The notes under the pieces: generated by a model | The model's database searches: none | What the model saw: only the letters and a program-made list of their open reading frames with translations | Told to the model about the DNA's origin: nothing | Part shown: positions 29,501-40,308 of the stretch, one piece after another | Numbering within the stretch: the first letter of the stretch is position 1 | Layout: each line of letters opens with the position of its first letter | Position numbers and translations under genes: made by a program | Source of the DNA: Mesaphorura yosii | Taxonomy: Eukaryota > Arthropoda > Collembola > Poduromorpha > Tullbergiidae | Assembly: GCA_009869945.1 (NCBI GenBank) | Contig: WIXG01000123.1 | Span: 1 to 64,000 of the forward strand | DNA length: 64,000 bases | Direction: 5' to 3'

Positions 29501-32500
29501 CTCTACCGCTTAGTGTTTCTGATATTCGTTGCTGTGACTGACATTTAGTAAACAATTTATGCAAAATTGTAGCGCGCTCTGATACAAACTACATGAAAAT
29601 GCACATGAAAGCGCGTCACATCGTGATAACTTTGGCGGTCTGGATTGTTTTCTTTGATAAAGCCAAAATACATTGTGCTGTGCACAGATTCTAGATTGTG
29701 AGAAAGGCAAATTGGTAGGGAAAACATGCTTTCACCACCAACCGAAAACGAAGCGAGCGGTAGCAATTCTCAATCAAATGCACGAGCACTGGCGAAGTGA
29801 TGCTATTTTCAATACCCATCTATCTTTTCACTTTTAACAATGTCGTACTCAATGTACCGTGCACTGTGCACCGGAGAGCATTTTACTCTCCAAGCAGACA
29901 AGATCTGCTGTCGTACGTGCTTGCAATGCTTACAGTGCTCGAGCATCTTCTTCACGCGTATCTCTCAGCACATCTTCGTATACTCGCTAACAATGCCGCC
30001 AATGTGCTTCAGTCCGCAGTATTTTTACTACTTTCATTGTGTAACCATCAAAGATCAGGCACAGATTGATGTGAACCGCCAACCTTTCTCTTTTGTATAT
30101 GATTCCCGACATCGCAGCATCTTTTGAATTGGTTCCAATTTTTTCCAGCCGTGTCCTGTCCTTTTGCGCCTTTGCGGCAACACTCCTCGAAGTCTTACAA
30201 CTCAAGCTTAGCGTTATAACTCAAAGTTCAGCTCAGGAAACTGAAGCCAAACTCTACTTTGGATGCTCAGTTCGATGGCTCACCAATCATTGTAGGTCGA
30301 TAATAATTTGATTGTGGGGTTTTTCGAGCAAGCACGATGAAATATGAATCGAAGATTAAATTAACAGCCACAAAGTGCTTGCCAAATTTTACCTCAACGA
30401 ACAAGGCAGACTTTGTCTAATGCGTAAAGTGATGGAGAGCTCGTGTTACTCGAGCTGGAGATGAATTTCTTCTTTGCTCTTCCTTACAGCGAAGCGGGTC
30501 GAGTGCTGACGACAATGCAGGCGGGTGACTTTTTCGGAGAGATTGGCATCTTGAACCTTGATGGACTCAACAAGTAAGGCACGAGTCTTGTTATAAATAA
30601 TGAAGGAATATTTTGCGTGATTGACAAATTCAAGCGCCCTTTTCCCTACTCGAATTTGACGCACTGCTTTTTTACTTGTGTCGTAGGCGTACGGCCGATG
30701 TTCGCTCCGTCGGATACTCGGAACTCTTCAGTCTTTCTCGAGAAGATGTGCTAGCAGCTATGAAAGACTATCCAGAAGCTCAAGTAAGTGCCGATTTGCG
30801 TAATTTGCATCGTCCAAGGCCTAATGCCAGGTTTTACGATACATTTTGTCTTTAATATTGCAATTGACGACTGGCGCATTTCATTCGTCACATTTCCTTC
30901 TCTGCCTCAGATTTTATGCTCGAATTCCGTTAATGGATCGCAGTATTTTGAAGGATAAACAAACAAATGTTAATGGTAGAGTTAATTTTATTGCAAAAAG
31001 GAAGAAATCTTTTTCTGTGTTTAATTGCAAATACAGCCTCCTTTCGGTTTTTACGCTCGATTTTGTTACCTTTCTTCAAGATGATGGATGAATCTCAACG
31101 AATGATGCTTTTATGATATTCCACCCTCAAAACACGAGGATATTTTTACGATTCCGTTTCCTCCTGGTCTTTTTACATTTTTACTACACTGCTGTCTTTC
31201 TTTTCTCCGTTGCAGGAAATTTTACAGACGTTGGGAAGAAAGCGTCTGATGGAGGCGCGGAAAGCTGCCGGACCACCAGCCTTGAAGAAGCACGCGTCGG
31301 AAAAGAAGAGTTCGCCGCTTCATCTTTTGGGCCACAGCATACGGAAGGGATCAGATGACTCGCCGGGCGGAGAGAAAGCTGGCAAACGGATTGTGGAGAA
31401 ACTGCGTAGTGACGTGAAAGGGCTGCGGAACGCCATCAGGAAAAGCCGGAAGAGCAATTCCAGGTATAAAAACATTTTTTCCTTCTTGCCACGAAGATAT
31501 TAATTAATTCCTAATGCATTAACCCTTAATCCAAACCTTAAACGTCTCTTTCATTTTCCATCATACACATCCAAGATTTTGGATCGCACCACAGTTTCTG
31601 GTCGTTTGTCCCATCTGATCTTTTCTGCGAGATGAGACAGACAGACCATTATCTCAGTCAAAAGGCCAAGTCCAAGTCGAAATCTTTCCAATTTCACACT
31701 CCAGTACGGCTGCCGTTTCTACAAAACAAAGTTGCTCCATTGTAAATTTATTGCAAAATAACTTTGAAAAGTGTCACAGAATGTTTTTATCCTCGTTTTC
31801 CGTGAGTTATTGTTTTCTCAGACGAAAGTTGAATCTCGGGGCTCATCTAACTCGCTATGTGCCCTGTTTCTTGACTTTAAGTGCCCGAGTTCCAAGTTTT
31901 ATTATCCATCTGCGCATCTTTGCCTGAGCCACAGCCCAGTGGACTAAAAACTAAAACTCTCTCAAAAGCTAGTTTGATGGGAATCTGCAGCGCATGGTAT
32001 TCGTAACACGGAACTAAAATATTAATTGCCAATGCGAAATGGTTCAGGATTCATATTTCACGTCGTCGTCGTTATTCACGCGTTCTTGCCTTGGGCGTGG
32101 TATTGATGTAAATCAGGATGCAACACCTTAGCTATATTCAACTAGAAAACATCAAAAATCAGTTCACGGTTGCAGAGCGTAATTACCGAGAAATGATGCG
32201 CTTAAACAAAATAAAACGACAGAAGGGCAGTAAAATATTTCAATTAACCAAAGTTCACTCTTGACTCGGAATTAGCAAAATAAGAGCAGCACAGTTAAGT
32301 ACAAACCGAGTGCAAAAGCACAGCAAAAGTACAGAATCAAAACAGAATCTACGCTGCTGGGGAAAGTGTGTCGAGTTTTATGGCTTCATTCTCGGCTATG
32401 AGCTCAGAAAACAGACAGCAGACATACACAGTCATGTCGTGGCCTGGCTTGGCTGGCGGAAGTGTAAAGTGGGCTTTAAAGTAATGTGGCTAAAATAGAG

Positions 32501-35500
32501 CAGATAATGGACTTTATTTGTCTCAGCCGAGTCTCCAAATTCAGCACATAAAAAGCTCGTAAAATGTAAAGCCAATGCAATAAAGGCAGTGTACGGCGTG
32601 GGTGAATTTTATGGGCGACTGGAGCTGAGGCTGGATTGTTATTGATTCGGCTCATTTAACCAGAAACAACAGACAACGGCTAGAATGAGGATGGGGCTCA
32701 GAACGTGATGCCGATTTTATTTCTTGAGGCTTCTTAGTTTTATTGCCAGGGATTTACGCCCCGCATTGACGCGAGCTAAGTGACGGGCACTCGGAATTAA
32801 AATTGCACAATTAACCAAAGGTTGCAAATTTCGAAACGGGACGACGAAAGACTTGCCCTGGCTTTAATCTGTGTTGCAGCTACGCCACGGTCGGTAGAAG
32901 ACGCTCAATCTTATTTAACTTTATTGGCTATGATATTGCATCACGTCAGTTTTCAGAGACGGAGGACGTGACTTTTGCCCTGTCAAGGCTCACACACATA
33001 GGTTAAGTATGAGTAATAGCGCCAAGCACTCTTACTCTTACTGCAAATGCTCATATAACTTTTATACTCGACTTTCTTTTTATATGCATACTTGACTTTC
33101 TCCGCTCTTTGCCCTTACGGCTCTGCCTCTTCCATTTTTACCACGCCGTGCCACAGCATCTTGAACTCAATATGTCTCCCTTTCTACTTGATAACTATTT
33201 GTCACTTAACATTTCCTACGCCCTGCTCTTCATTTTGCTTCTTCGTGAGCACAGGGCATCCACTTCATCTCAGAGTGTCACGAATGTAACTTGAAGATCG
33301 AGTTGCAAAACCTTCGTACTTCAAATTATGACTTTACTCATTGTAGCCCTGGCTTCTTTCGCTTTGGAGAGTAGCGTGGGCTTGGAAAGGAAAAATGAGA
33401 CGTGCATTTAATTTTAGAACAACTTCAGCTCCAAAGTACAGAATTCATGCTTCATTTCGTGATACGAAATTCGATTCGTACTGACTGCTGCTGCTTTGCA
33501 TGCACGTGGGATAAATCCGAATTCTTGAAAATGTCGTCCTCAACATGATCGGGTTACGGTTTATTATCAATGCTCACACGATACCTAAAGAGTACATCCA
33601 GCAAGAAAGAGAATTAAAGAACGCACGAAACTTGAAAACAATTCATGTGGATCTTCATTCATCAAGCATCAACATCATAAAATGATCTGCGTCATTCATC
33701 GGCATCACATCTCGCATATCTCGTCGGTCCGATTCCAATGCCCTGGCTGATGAGTGCGAGGGCGAATAAGAATTCAACGCAGGCCGTTCATTCTTGTTTT
33801 CTTTACATTTGCCTCATGCATTGTTTTTTATAGAAGGTGGCCTGAATTTAGAATGGCGGTCTCGACCCCGATGACTACAGCATGCTTAAGTAAATAGAAA
33901 TTGTGAAGAAAACAGAGACAGGAATGTAGGCAAGACAAAGATGAGAATGAGACGAAAGAGAGGCAGGGCGAGTCGACGTCGACTAGGAATTACCTTTTTT
34001 CTGTGACCAGAATAATTTAGGGCTGACACAGATCTGCCCAGACACGGCAATGAAATGAGAATCTGCTCTGTGTTGCTTTCGGAAAGGAAATAATTCACAT
34101 TTTATTGAAAACCTAGGGATGGCAGACAATTAGGCAAACACATTCGTAGTTAATTCTTGAGAAATGCACATGCTGTTTGTGTTTCTCGGTTTGGAAAACC
34201 GAAGCCAGTTAATTAACCAATTGGGAGCGTTCGATAGACATTCGCTCGGGCAATCTGTTCCAGAATGCAAATTGTCGAGGCCTTGGACTGACAAAATAAG
34301 GTGTATTCATTCATCACCGCCAAAAGCAAAGGCAGGCTTTTTGGGCACTGTCTAATTTGTATACTCGTCTGTGCTGCGCCGCAGTCAGTCACTTGGCTCA
34401 TTCGTATTCCGCTGTAGTATTCATCGCTAAAAGATTGGAATGGTGGCGAGGGTAGCGCTGCGTGCATCTGGAAACTCATTACGGAAAGAATTTTAAAGAG
34501 GAATTGACAAGCTACATGCTATTCAAGAACAAACAAGGCAATGAAACCCACAGATTCAGAGAAGCCAATGCCAAGCCAAGTCATAATGTATTTACTAGCT
34601 GATCAGATATTGAAAACAAAAATCTTCACACCAGAAAAAAAACGTTTGCCCGCTTGGCTGAAGTAATTTCATGTGCCCTCTCTTTTGCCCCCACAGCAAA
34701 GAAGACTCCAGCGAGCAGGAGTCGTCCAGCAAAGACGTGGCTAGTACCCGGAAGCAGAGTTCGGTGAGCATGCACCCGTACTACTTCAGCAGTGTGGGGA
34801 TGGACGGCCGCGCTGCTTCCATCGCTGGTGGAGTGCTTCCCACGCGGAGTATTGGTGGAGCCGTTAGTCGGGGTGTCCTCAAGCGTATGCACCACGTCGT
34901 GCTCAGTGACGAGAAGGAGAAAGGCTCCGGGGCAGGGAGTCCACCACCGGGCTCTTCCATGGCCACACTTTCCCCGCTCAAGATGCCGAAGAGAGTCCAA
35001 GTTCAAACCCCGGCACAGGAAATTGTTTACCCGGCTCAGGGACCATCGAGTGCTTCTGGAAGTGGAGGCAGCATAGGCTCTGGAAGTGGTTTCGCCCTCA
35101 TGAAGCAGCGCTCTCGAACCGGTGCCATGTCAAGCCCTCCGCCCGCTCCGGTACCCGGGACCGAAGAAAGAGAAGTAATTGGAGCAGGGCTCCCGCTCAT
35201 TTATCGACTGAGATTATTGAAGCAGAAGGAAGAACGTGAAGCCGCGGCAGCGTTAGCGACCGCAGAAGAGACAAAACGTTTGCTCCGACCGACGAAAGAA
35301 GACGACGAAACTCAGCAGCACACGTACACCAAAGTGACTGTCGAGACACAGCGCGACGCTCCGCCCTCGACAGCAAACACATTCTCCGAGCCCCTCTTCC
35401 CTGGCGGCTCCGCCCGAATTCCTCTGCCCATGACGCCACCATCACCGGCTCTGCTGCTGGGAAGCCACACGATTCGACACAGCCACAGCCTCGCGTCCGA

Positions 35501-38500
35501 GCCGTCAAACGAGAGTGTTAGTCCACTTCCTATTGCTAATATTGATGAGGAGATTGAACCGAGAACTTCTTCTTTCAGTGAGAAGAAGCGACCACTCGCC
35601 TTGGGGCTGCAGAAGAACACGAAAACCTACGGCTCCATCGACGACCTCAGCCCAGAATTCTCAAGACTTCCCTTCATCAAGAAACTCAAGATCCTCAATG
35701 AACGACAAAAGATCGCCGAGCTTCTAACTACTCAATCAGGCGCCGCAGTTCTCACACGAAGCACGAGCGAAGGGTCAAGCGGCATCCCGCACACAGTCAG
35801 CCCGGATGGGGAATCGGAAATGATGCATTCTTTGTTACACGGGCGCAGAACTCAATCGTCAAGCGATGGGCGTCGTCAGCTAGTTCAAACTCAACCAAAG
35901 CCTGATATCACAAAATTCCTCCCGCGTCTCTCATCGTCATCGTCCTCTTCTCCTGAATCTGACACAAAGGCCGGTGGCGGTGGTGGCGAGAGGAAGTCGG
36001 GCGAGTCGGACGACAGACAACCTTCAGCCTCAACGAGCGCTCAGATTTCGTCGTCCAGCATGGACTCCACCGTGACCGTCATCGAACGCGGCGGGAAGTC
36101 TCCGTTATCCGAAACCTCAATGAGTCCGCCATACTCACCCGAATCCAATGAAACGCCTGAAAGGCGGCGGCTGAAGAGTATCCTCAAGCAACTCCAGTCT
36201 GAAGTCGCCGCTGAGGGCAGTTACAGCGCTGACGTTGAAGACACACAAGAATCAGGATCCAAAGACGATTACTCTAAACCAAACGCGGCAGAGAAGTCTC
36301 AATCACAAGTGCTTTCACAGGAAGAGAGAGAATTACTCAAGGCACCGACATTCGAGGGGTTTGCTGCGCGACATCGCAAGTTCGCGAAGAACGTGACATT
36401 TCACAGACAAGCTGTATGCTCGCCGGAAGAGGAACACGCCCAACAGTTCCAACTTGGGCAGGACCGAGCGGAGGGTACAACCGGCGAAGAAGGACAGCAT
36501 ATCCATGCATTAACTCCTCTAGCCTCAGAGGTGAGTTCTTTTACAACTTCACGCACGAAGTTAGAAAGGGGTCTCGTCTATAATTTGACTGCTTCTTATA
36601 CCAGGCCCTGAAGCACAAACTCTCGCGTCTCATTTTCATGACTGGTGACAATAACAGCGGTGAAGGCAACAAGGCCGGACTTGAAAGTCTTGGCCTGAAC
36701 CTTGGTCTTGGTGTCGCGCAGGAAGAATGCATCAGTGGCATATTTTTTGGGATCAAGGCAATCATTCAGGGGAAGCTGGAAGAGATGCAGTGCAGGTTCC
36801 AAGACCGTTTCGTGATTCTCGAAACGGAAGTCCGAAGGCGAGACGAAATCATTGCGCTGCTCCAGCACCGGATCCAGGAGCTGGAAGAGAAGTCGATGCT
36901 CGGCTACGGCAAAGGCGACAAGTATTTCCCATACTCAAATGGCGGGCAAGGCGGGGACGGGAACCTTGAAGCGCATCACCGGCTGGGTGCAGGTGGATAC
37001 GTTAACGCAGACGATGACGACGATGAGGAAATTGTTCACCTGTCGAGAGAGCAGCAGCCGTCGAATTACCTTCTACACCACCAGTCCTCCTACCTCTTCA
37101 GTCGAGGAGACTCGATCGACACGGTCATCAGCAACCAGGACTTTGACGACGACGTGTTTTTGATGTGCGACGAAGAGGGTGCTGCCACTGTGCAGAGCTC
37201 AGGCCAGTATCGCCGGCTCTACAGTGGTGGGCCTCATCATTCGGCCTCAGCCGTCGAGTCGATCGAAATGACGGAGGTTCATCACGCATCGTCACCGGCG
37301 GAAGAGATTCCAATGTGGCAGCTTGAGTTCCATCGCGATTCCATGTCGATGACAGCAACCACCACGGCGGTGACCACCAAGGTTCCACCTTCTTCACCGG
37401 TCGATGTGGTGGCTGGTCGCGGGCAAAGTGACTCTGTGGCGGTCGAGATTGGAAACACGAGCACGGAGTACGAAGAGTCATCGGACACCGACTCTGAGGA
37501 TGGGCGAAAGCCGTCAAGAGTCTTGAAGGAGCACAAAATATCGCTGGAGGAGGACAGTTCTTCTGACGACGATGCGAAAAGTACGCGTGGCGGTGGAAAG
37601 AAACGAGGCTCGGCCGCAGGCGCGAAAGAGGAAGAAGAGGAGGAGGAAAGTGAGGAGGAAGACTCTTCTGACGAGGAATTGGAAGGACTCGACAATAAAA
37701 ATTGGGAAGTTCAGCTTCTGATCAAGGAGATGGAGAAGCAGGAGGCGAAGAAGCAGCAGAGTGTCATTATGGAGGAGGAAGAGGATGCGTCGAATATTGG
37801 GGAGATGCGAATGCTGGAGGACGAGATGCGAGAAATGCGTGAAGCCGTTTCATCCGGAGCACTTTCGCCAACGGAGCTCGACATGCTTGGTAAGTCCGAA
37901 CTATCGTAAATGAAAACATCCAATTTGCATAACTTACATACAATACACAAATTCACGTATTCACGGCATCAGATTGCCTGGAAATTGAATTTCTGAGAAA
38001 GGTTCGGTTGGCCTTCGAAGGCACGCGTAGCGTTTGGGAAAGTGCAAACTCCTTTCATGAGAGGTTCAAAAACGTTTTGAGGACAGTACAGAGGCCTGCA
38101 GTCTTTTGACCTGAGGCGAATGCGTGCGTACATTTGTATGGATGAGGCATATGGCAAGTACTTGTTGACAATTTCATCGGGGCGTGGGAGAACGAAGGTT
38201 CCAAAGTTGTCATATAATCCCGTCACGCCCACCAAAGACTCCATATTGATACAATTTAAGAGCGCGAGCGTTGTATTGCACTGGGTTAGTTTCGGGAAAA
38301 GCCACGTTAAATCGCTAATTATTGCACTGTAAATTCGGGCAAGCTTAGACTTAAGGTGACAGAAATACTTATCCTATTAAGGCTGCAGATTCTTTGCTAA
38401 AAGTTCTTTCTTTCTAATTAATTTCTAGACGATGTGATTCAAATGCGATCTGAGCGAGTGAAGGAACTCTGGAAGGCCTACAGCACGGAGTCTGAAGGAG

Positions 38501-39237
38501 GCTGTCGACATGCGACCGCCTTCTCTCCCAAGTCGAAGAAAGTCGGGCGAAGCGTTGAAGACTTCCGTGCGGGTGATGGCTCTTCGTCTCTCGCCTTAAG
38601 ACGTGGTAATTCCGTCCGAAGACCCCTGAAGCGTTCCGAGGAGGAGATGACAGCCTCCAAATCTGGAGGAGCTCGGAGTAGTAAAATGATAAGACGCCAG
38701 GCAAGTCTTTGTGAACCAGCAAAAGCGATTGATCCGAGCTCCACCGCTAGTACATTCATAGACGTGCACGCACGAAGACGCGAGAGTGCTGATTCTCTTG
38801 CCAAATTCCCTGCAGACTCCGCCAGGTCCATATTTTCAAAATTCCGGCTGATGCGTACGTTGAGTAAAACATTTCATCTGTCACCATCATCTGAATCGTT
38901 CGAAGGAGCTGGAAAGAGTCAACATCAGCTGCAAGCGCACGAAGCCGAGGTGGCTACTTCGTCTTCAACACCAGCCACCACGGCGGCTGCAAGTTCCAGC
39001 TCCGGATTCCTTCCAATGATCTCGTCCGCCTTCTCCTCAGCGCTGCACTCAAAGACGACGACGGCTACGACTTTAATCCCCATGACTTCAACCGCCCCGA
39101 GAATATTTACAATACCCTCCACATCAGCTGAACCGACCACTTCGTCCACCTCGACCACAGAATTGACTTCTCCACCTGCCACTGGCTCGAGTCGGACGAA
39201 GTCACTCGGAGAGAGCCAGCCACTCCTGAAGAAGTAG
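8339..39237 (+). CDS. Cngl: Cyclic-nucleotide-gated cation channel subunit, CNG-like (CNGL) type, 17 exons, 5' end incomplete
   Basis: A plasma-membrane cation channel subunit opened by cAMP or cGMP. Exons: 8339-8508, 12264-12502, 16721-16868, 24107-24310, 24766-24998, 25084-25392, 27399-27457, 27941-28002, 28253-28341, 28417-28522, 28584-28738, 30490-30573, 30687-30783, 31216-31463, 34697-36530, 36605-37889, 38429-39237. All junctions are GT-AG and keep frame. Counting from the Ala codon at 8341, the product is about 2042 residues: low-complexity N-terminus (1-200), S1 (~224-245), S2 (~258-278), S3 (~305-325), S4 (~330-350), S5 (~358-382), pore with TTIGDLP (421-427), S6 (~435-460), C-linker (to ~545), cyclic-nucleotide-binding domain (~548-650, with FGE at 606-608 and Arg620-Thr621), then a ~1390-residue disordered tail. 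The tail has a coiled coil near 1400-1442 in the position of the CNG leucine zipper, and a Glu-rich block. The pore acidic residue is Asp425, where CNGA subunits have Glu. Established family: CNG channels are tetramers. The CNGL subfamily call rests on the pore, the fly-like S1-S6 sequence and the large size. The initiator exon is missing. Confidence 0.95.
8509..12263 (+). other. Cngl intron, 3.8 kb
   Basis: Noncoding by default. Frames such as 10009-10323 (+) and 10050-10469 (-) overlap each other and show no family signal. The intron ends TTGTGCTGCAG. I see no other feature apart from an imperfect GATC-rich palindrome around 9525-9542. Confidence 0.6.
12264..12502 (+). CDS. Cngl: Cngl exon 2 (Ser/Gly-rich N-terminal region)
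   Basis: Follows acceptor CTGCAG and joins in phase 0 (…EVLR then VEEIEGKGSPND…). Low complexity: a Gly run of about seven residues, then Ser/Arg-rich sequence (SSRSPSESPAHR). Ends CACCG before GTAATG in phase 2. The long antisense frames across it (12232-12729 and 11795-12409, minus) are shadows. Confidence 0.85.
12503..16720 (+). other. Cngl intron, 4.2 kb
   Basis: No internal coding exon could be supported. Several chance frames (13475-13693, 15085-15546) lack conserved content and flanking splice logic. The intron ends CCCAACCCGCAG. Confidence 0.6.
16721..16868 (+). CDS. Cngl: Cngl exon 3 (pre-S1 cytoplasmic)
   Basis: The acceptor CCCGCAG completes an Arg codon split with exon 2. Encodes TKSNQRWMKLRTTVQLSG and a basic Ser/Thr-rich stretch ending RQIPEAQ before GTAAAT (phase 0). 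The many Lys/Arg next to Ser/Thr, for example KREDSF, are plausible kinase targets (inference). Confidence 0.9.
18096..18529. mobile_element. MITE-like non-autonomous element with long imperfect terminal inverted repeats
   Basis: The left arm (about 18103-18165) and the reverse complement of the right arm (about 18425-18522) share blocks such as CGAAAGACAC, CCGAACTACT and GAGTCCGAAAGTCA. The right arm has roughly 33 extra bases in the middle. A 9-bp direct repeat GCAGTCATG flanks the unit at 18087-18095 and 18530-18538, consistent with a target-site duplication. There is no transposase frame. The superfamily is undetermined; a 9-bp duplication with long arms would suit Mutator-like elements, but this is inference. 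Confidence 0.6.
21308..21336. repeat. Perfect 14-bp-arm palindrome (hairpin) in the Cngl intron
   Basis: The left arm 21308-21321 is a run of TTGC units ending CTC. After one spacer base at 21322, the right arm 21323-21336 is its exact reverse complement. It could extrude as a hairpin, or may have arisen from a tetranucleotide repeat. No function can be assigned. Confidence 0.75.
24107..24310 (+). CDS. Cngl: Cngl exon 4 (transmembrane segment S1)
   Basis: Encodes an acidic then Lys/Arg-rich linker (QKVRRKKKPSLPRSVVNPDG), followed by S1 (NFYFYWLMILTACVLYNLW) and RESFPELQ. This S1 block is strongly typical of animal CNG channels. Acceptor GTTGCAG, donor CAG before GTCAGT, both phase 0. Confidence 0.95.
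24766..24998 (+). CDS. Cngl: Cngl exon 5 (S2-S3)
   Basis: Follows acceptor AATTACAG. Encodes S2 (YWILADAFCDLIFLLDIAVQ), the FRTGYLEQGLMV linker, and S3 (RPFCLDLVSLTPTDLAQFYF). Ends ATGTTCAG before GTTCGA in phase 2. The frame also stays open past the donor, but the next exon supplies the conserved S4, so the donor is used. Confidence 0.95.
25084..25392 (+). CDS. Cngl: Cngl exon 6 (S4, S5 and pore loop)
   Basis: Completes an Arg codon. Encodes S4 (VPRFMKIYRIYKYYYMVES), TVYPNIWRV, S5 (NLIHILLLLAHWFACFYYLL), the turret, and the pore helix and filter (STLTLTTIGDLPTP). The filter acidic residue is Asp425. Ends TGGCA before GTAAGT in phase 2. The preceding intron is only 85 bp. Confidence 0.97.
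25393..27398 (+). other. Cngl intron, 2.0 kb
   Basis: Splits the Gln codon just after the pore loop. A short TTCA-type tandem repeat lies near 25706-25721. No coding exon is supported; overlapping frames around 25784-26091 are open by chance on both strands. Confidence 0.6.
27399..27457 (+). CDS. Cngl: Cngl exon 7 (S6)
   Basis: A 59-base exon, too short to stand out as an open frame. It encodes YLFTIVSYLIGVFTFATIV, the S6 helix that lines the pore. It is flanked by TGTAG and GTAAGT and completes Gln on its left and Gly on its right. Confidence 0.95.
27941..28002 (+). CDS. Cngl: Cngl exon 8 (S6 end / C-linker start)
   Basis: A 62-base exon after TTTTCCAG encoding GQVGNVITNRNANRLEFERLL, the A' helix of the CNG C-linker that couples ligand binding to the gate. 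Donor TTG before GTGAGG, phase 0. Absent from any long open frame; found by family conservation. Confidence 0.95.
28253..28341 (+). CDS. Cngl: Cngl exon 9 (C-linker)
   Basis: Follows GCTTGCAG. Encodes DGAKMYMRHHKVPRDMQRRV then LRWYDYSW, matching the B'-C' helices of the C-linker. Ends TCCAG before GTAAGG, phase 2. Confidence 0.95.
28417..28522 (+). CDS. Cngl: Cngl exon 10 (C-linker)
   Basis: Follows a 75-bp intron. Encodes GRIQGGGDINTALGLLPDKL then KTELALHVNLSVLKK, the D'-F' helices. Ends AAAAAG before GTAATG, phase 0. The short RIQGGGDINTAL insertion separates it from CNGA-type linkers and supports the CNGL assignment. Confidence 0.95.
28584..28738 (+). CDS. Cngl: Cngl exon 11 (cyclic-nucleotide-binding domain, first half)
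   Basis: Follows a 61-bp intron. Encodes VTIFQECQPEFLHDLVLKMK and FTPGDLICRKGEVAREMFII then ADGILEVI, the alpha-A helix and first beta strands of the CNBD. Ends ATAAG before GTAAGG, phase 2. Confidence 0.97.
28739..30489 (+). other. Cngl intron, 1.75 kb
   Basis: Splits the CNBD. Chance frames near 29797-30127 have no family similarity. No other feature seen. Confidence 0.6.
30490..30573 (+). CDS. Cngl: Cngl exon 12 (CNBD phosphate-binding cassette, first part)
   Basis: Follows TTACAG. Encodes EAGRVLTTMQAGDFFGEIGI then LNLDGLN. The FGE motif contacts the cyclic phosphate and ribose in this family. Ends CAACAA before GTAAGG, splitting a Lys codon. Confidence 0.97.
30687..30783 (+). CDS. Cngl: Cngl exon 13 (CNBD, Arg-Thr ligand site)
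   Basis: Follows TCGTAG. Encodes RTADVRSVGYSELFSLSRED then VLAAMKDYPEAQ. Arg620-Thr621 are the phosphate-binding Arg and the Thr typical of CNG channels; the C-helix follows. Ends CAA before GTAAGT, phase 0. Confidence 0.97.
31216..31463 (+). CDS. Cngl: Cngl exon 14 (post-CNBD basic region)
   Basis: Follows GTTGCAG. Encodes EILQTLGRKRLMEARKAAG, then a Lys/Arg-rich stretch (RKGSDDSPGG, RNAIRKSRKSNS). Very basic and unlikely to be globular. Ends TCCAG before GTATAA, phase 2. Confidence 0.92.
31464..34696 (+). other. Cngl intron, 3.2 kb
   Basis: Separates the conserved channel core from the long disordered tail. No coding exon is supported; small frames at 33886-34479 (-) and 33092-33294 (+) lack conserved content. 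Ends GCCCCCACAG. Confidence 0.6.
34697..36530 (+). CDS. Cngl: Cngl exon 15 (disordered Ser/Pro-rich tail, 1.8 kb)
   Basis: A 1834-base exon, one open frame, encoding about 611 residues rich in Ser, Pro, Gly and Thr. The frame is maintained despite low complexity, which argues for real coding. It contains a predicted helical segment around LPLIYRLRLLKQKEEREAAA and a conserved-looking patch LSPEFSRLPFIKKLKILNER. Ends TCAGAG before GTGAGT, phase 0. Reading through the next 74-bp intron meets a stop at 36609-36611, so intron retention would remove the coiled coil. Confidence 0.93.
36605..37889 (+). CDS. Cngl: Cngl exon 16 (coiled coil and acidic region)
   Basis: Encodes ALKHKLSRLIFMTGDN, then AIIQGKLEEMQCRFQDRFVI followed by LETEVRRRDEIIALLQHRIQ, a strong heptad coiled coil in the position of the CNG C-terminal leucine zipper. 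Downstream lie acidic low-complexity sequence, including a Glu-rich run near 37628-37680, and a second helical stretch (WEVQLLIKEMEKQEAKKQQ). Ends ATGCTTG before GTAAGT, phase 1. Confidence 0.93.
38429..39237 (+). CDS. Cngl: Cngl exon 17 (C-terminus and stop)
   Basis: Follows AATTTCTAG and continues DVIQMRSERVKELWKAYSTE, a helical segment, then Ser/Thr-rich sequence ending ESQPLLKK and TAG at 39235-39237. The long Ser/Thr runs (for example near 38945-39180) are compositionally disordered. Confidence 0.93.
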
Positions 39238-39970
39238 CTGATCGCCGACATCAACCAAAAAGAATTCTCCCCAAAGCGACTGATTTTGTACGCACATGTT
39301 CAAAAGGTTTTTATACTCCAATCAACCAAATACTTGAACTAACTCTTGCTATCAGCTGTCTAGTCACTGGCTAGTAGGTGCCAAACTAAACACTAATCAA
39401 TAACAACGAGACCACAACTCATTCTTAAAGCAAGTAAACTCCTTACATTTAGAGGCGATACCTTCAAACTGGTGCTTCAACTGAGATAAAAACAGATGTT
39501 TTACAATTAAGCAGTATGTCTTATTTTATTATTGTTATCAATTCGTTAATGGAATTCTATACTCTGCTACAAAAATTTGCAAACTGGAACTTGCAAAAGT
39601 CAAATTCTGTGATTTCACTGATCTGTAAATATTGTTCTCATAATTATGGTGCATGCAAACTAAAAATTACATTTCTTTAACGCGTAAGATTACTCGAAGG
39701 CAGAAAACCGCATGATGAGCTTGTACAGTTGTTTTGAAATGGTGATTGGTGACATCGGATTAGTGCATTGCTATTTTGGGAAGATTATTATATAGGAAAG
39801 ATGAAAAGTGCTTGAACCTGATCTAAAATGTTGAGCATTTGAGAGTGTACAGATTGTAAACCCGATGTTCTAGTAAATTAATTGTCTATATATTCTTTAT
39901 CTGTTGCATATGCCAAATGTCTATCTTCCAATATCTTTAATACTAATAAAATCCTTTCAAGAACATGAAC
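39238..39970 (+). other. Cngl 3' UTR with polyadenylation signal
   Basis: AT-rich noncoding sequence after the stop. The first canonical AATAAA is at 39945-39950, giving a 3' UTR of about 730 bases. Cleavage would fall near 39965. Transcription converges with the minus-strand gene whose signal is at 40309-40314. Confidence 0.75.
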
Positions 39971-40308
39971 ACCAGAAACAGAGCAGACCATTTATTCTGG
40001 AGTACATAGAGTATGGCTAAACTTAAATGGCTACATTACATGATTGACGAGTTTAGAACAAGGTACTCGTGTATTTCTACGTAATTGTGATTGGCATACA
40101 TTGGATTTTGTAAATTGACAGACATTGTAGTGATTGGGTATCTGTTCGTTATCACAGAGCAAGATTCATAAAGTTTCTAGTTACGTTCATGCATTTTAAG
40201 CGATGATTACTTAAGCTACAATGTTTGAAGACGTGGCTGAATTGAGTTTATCTTGATTTTTGACTTTGTTGGACTGATTGTTGGCATTTTCCTCTTGAAT
40301 TGTTAATA

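Noticed and set aside
35197-35620. Minus-strand frames inside channel exon 15, and similar ones at 37128-37695
   Set aside because: Antisense of the long coding exons; the sense frame is far longer and splice-consistent.
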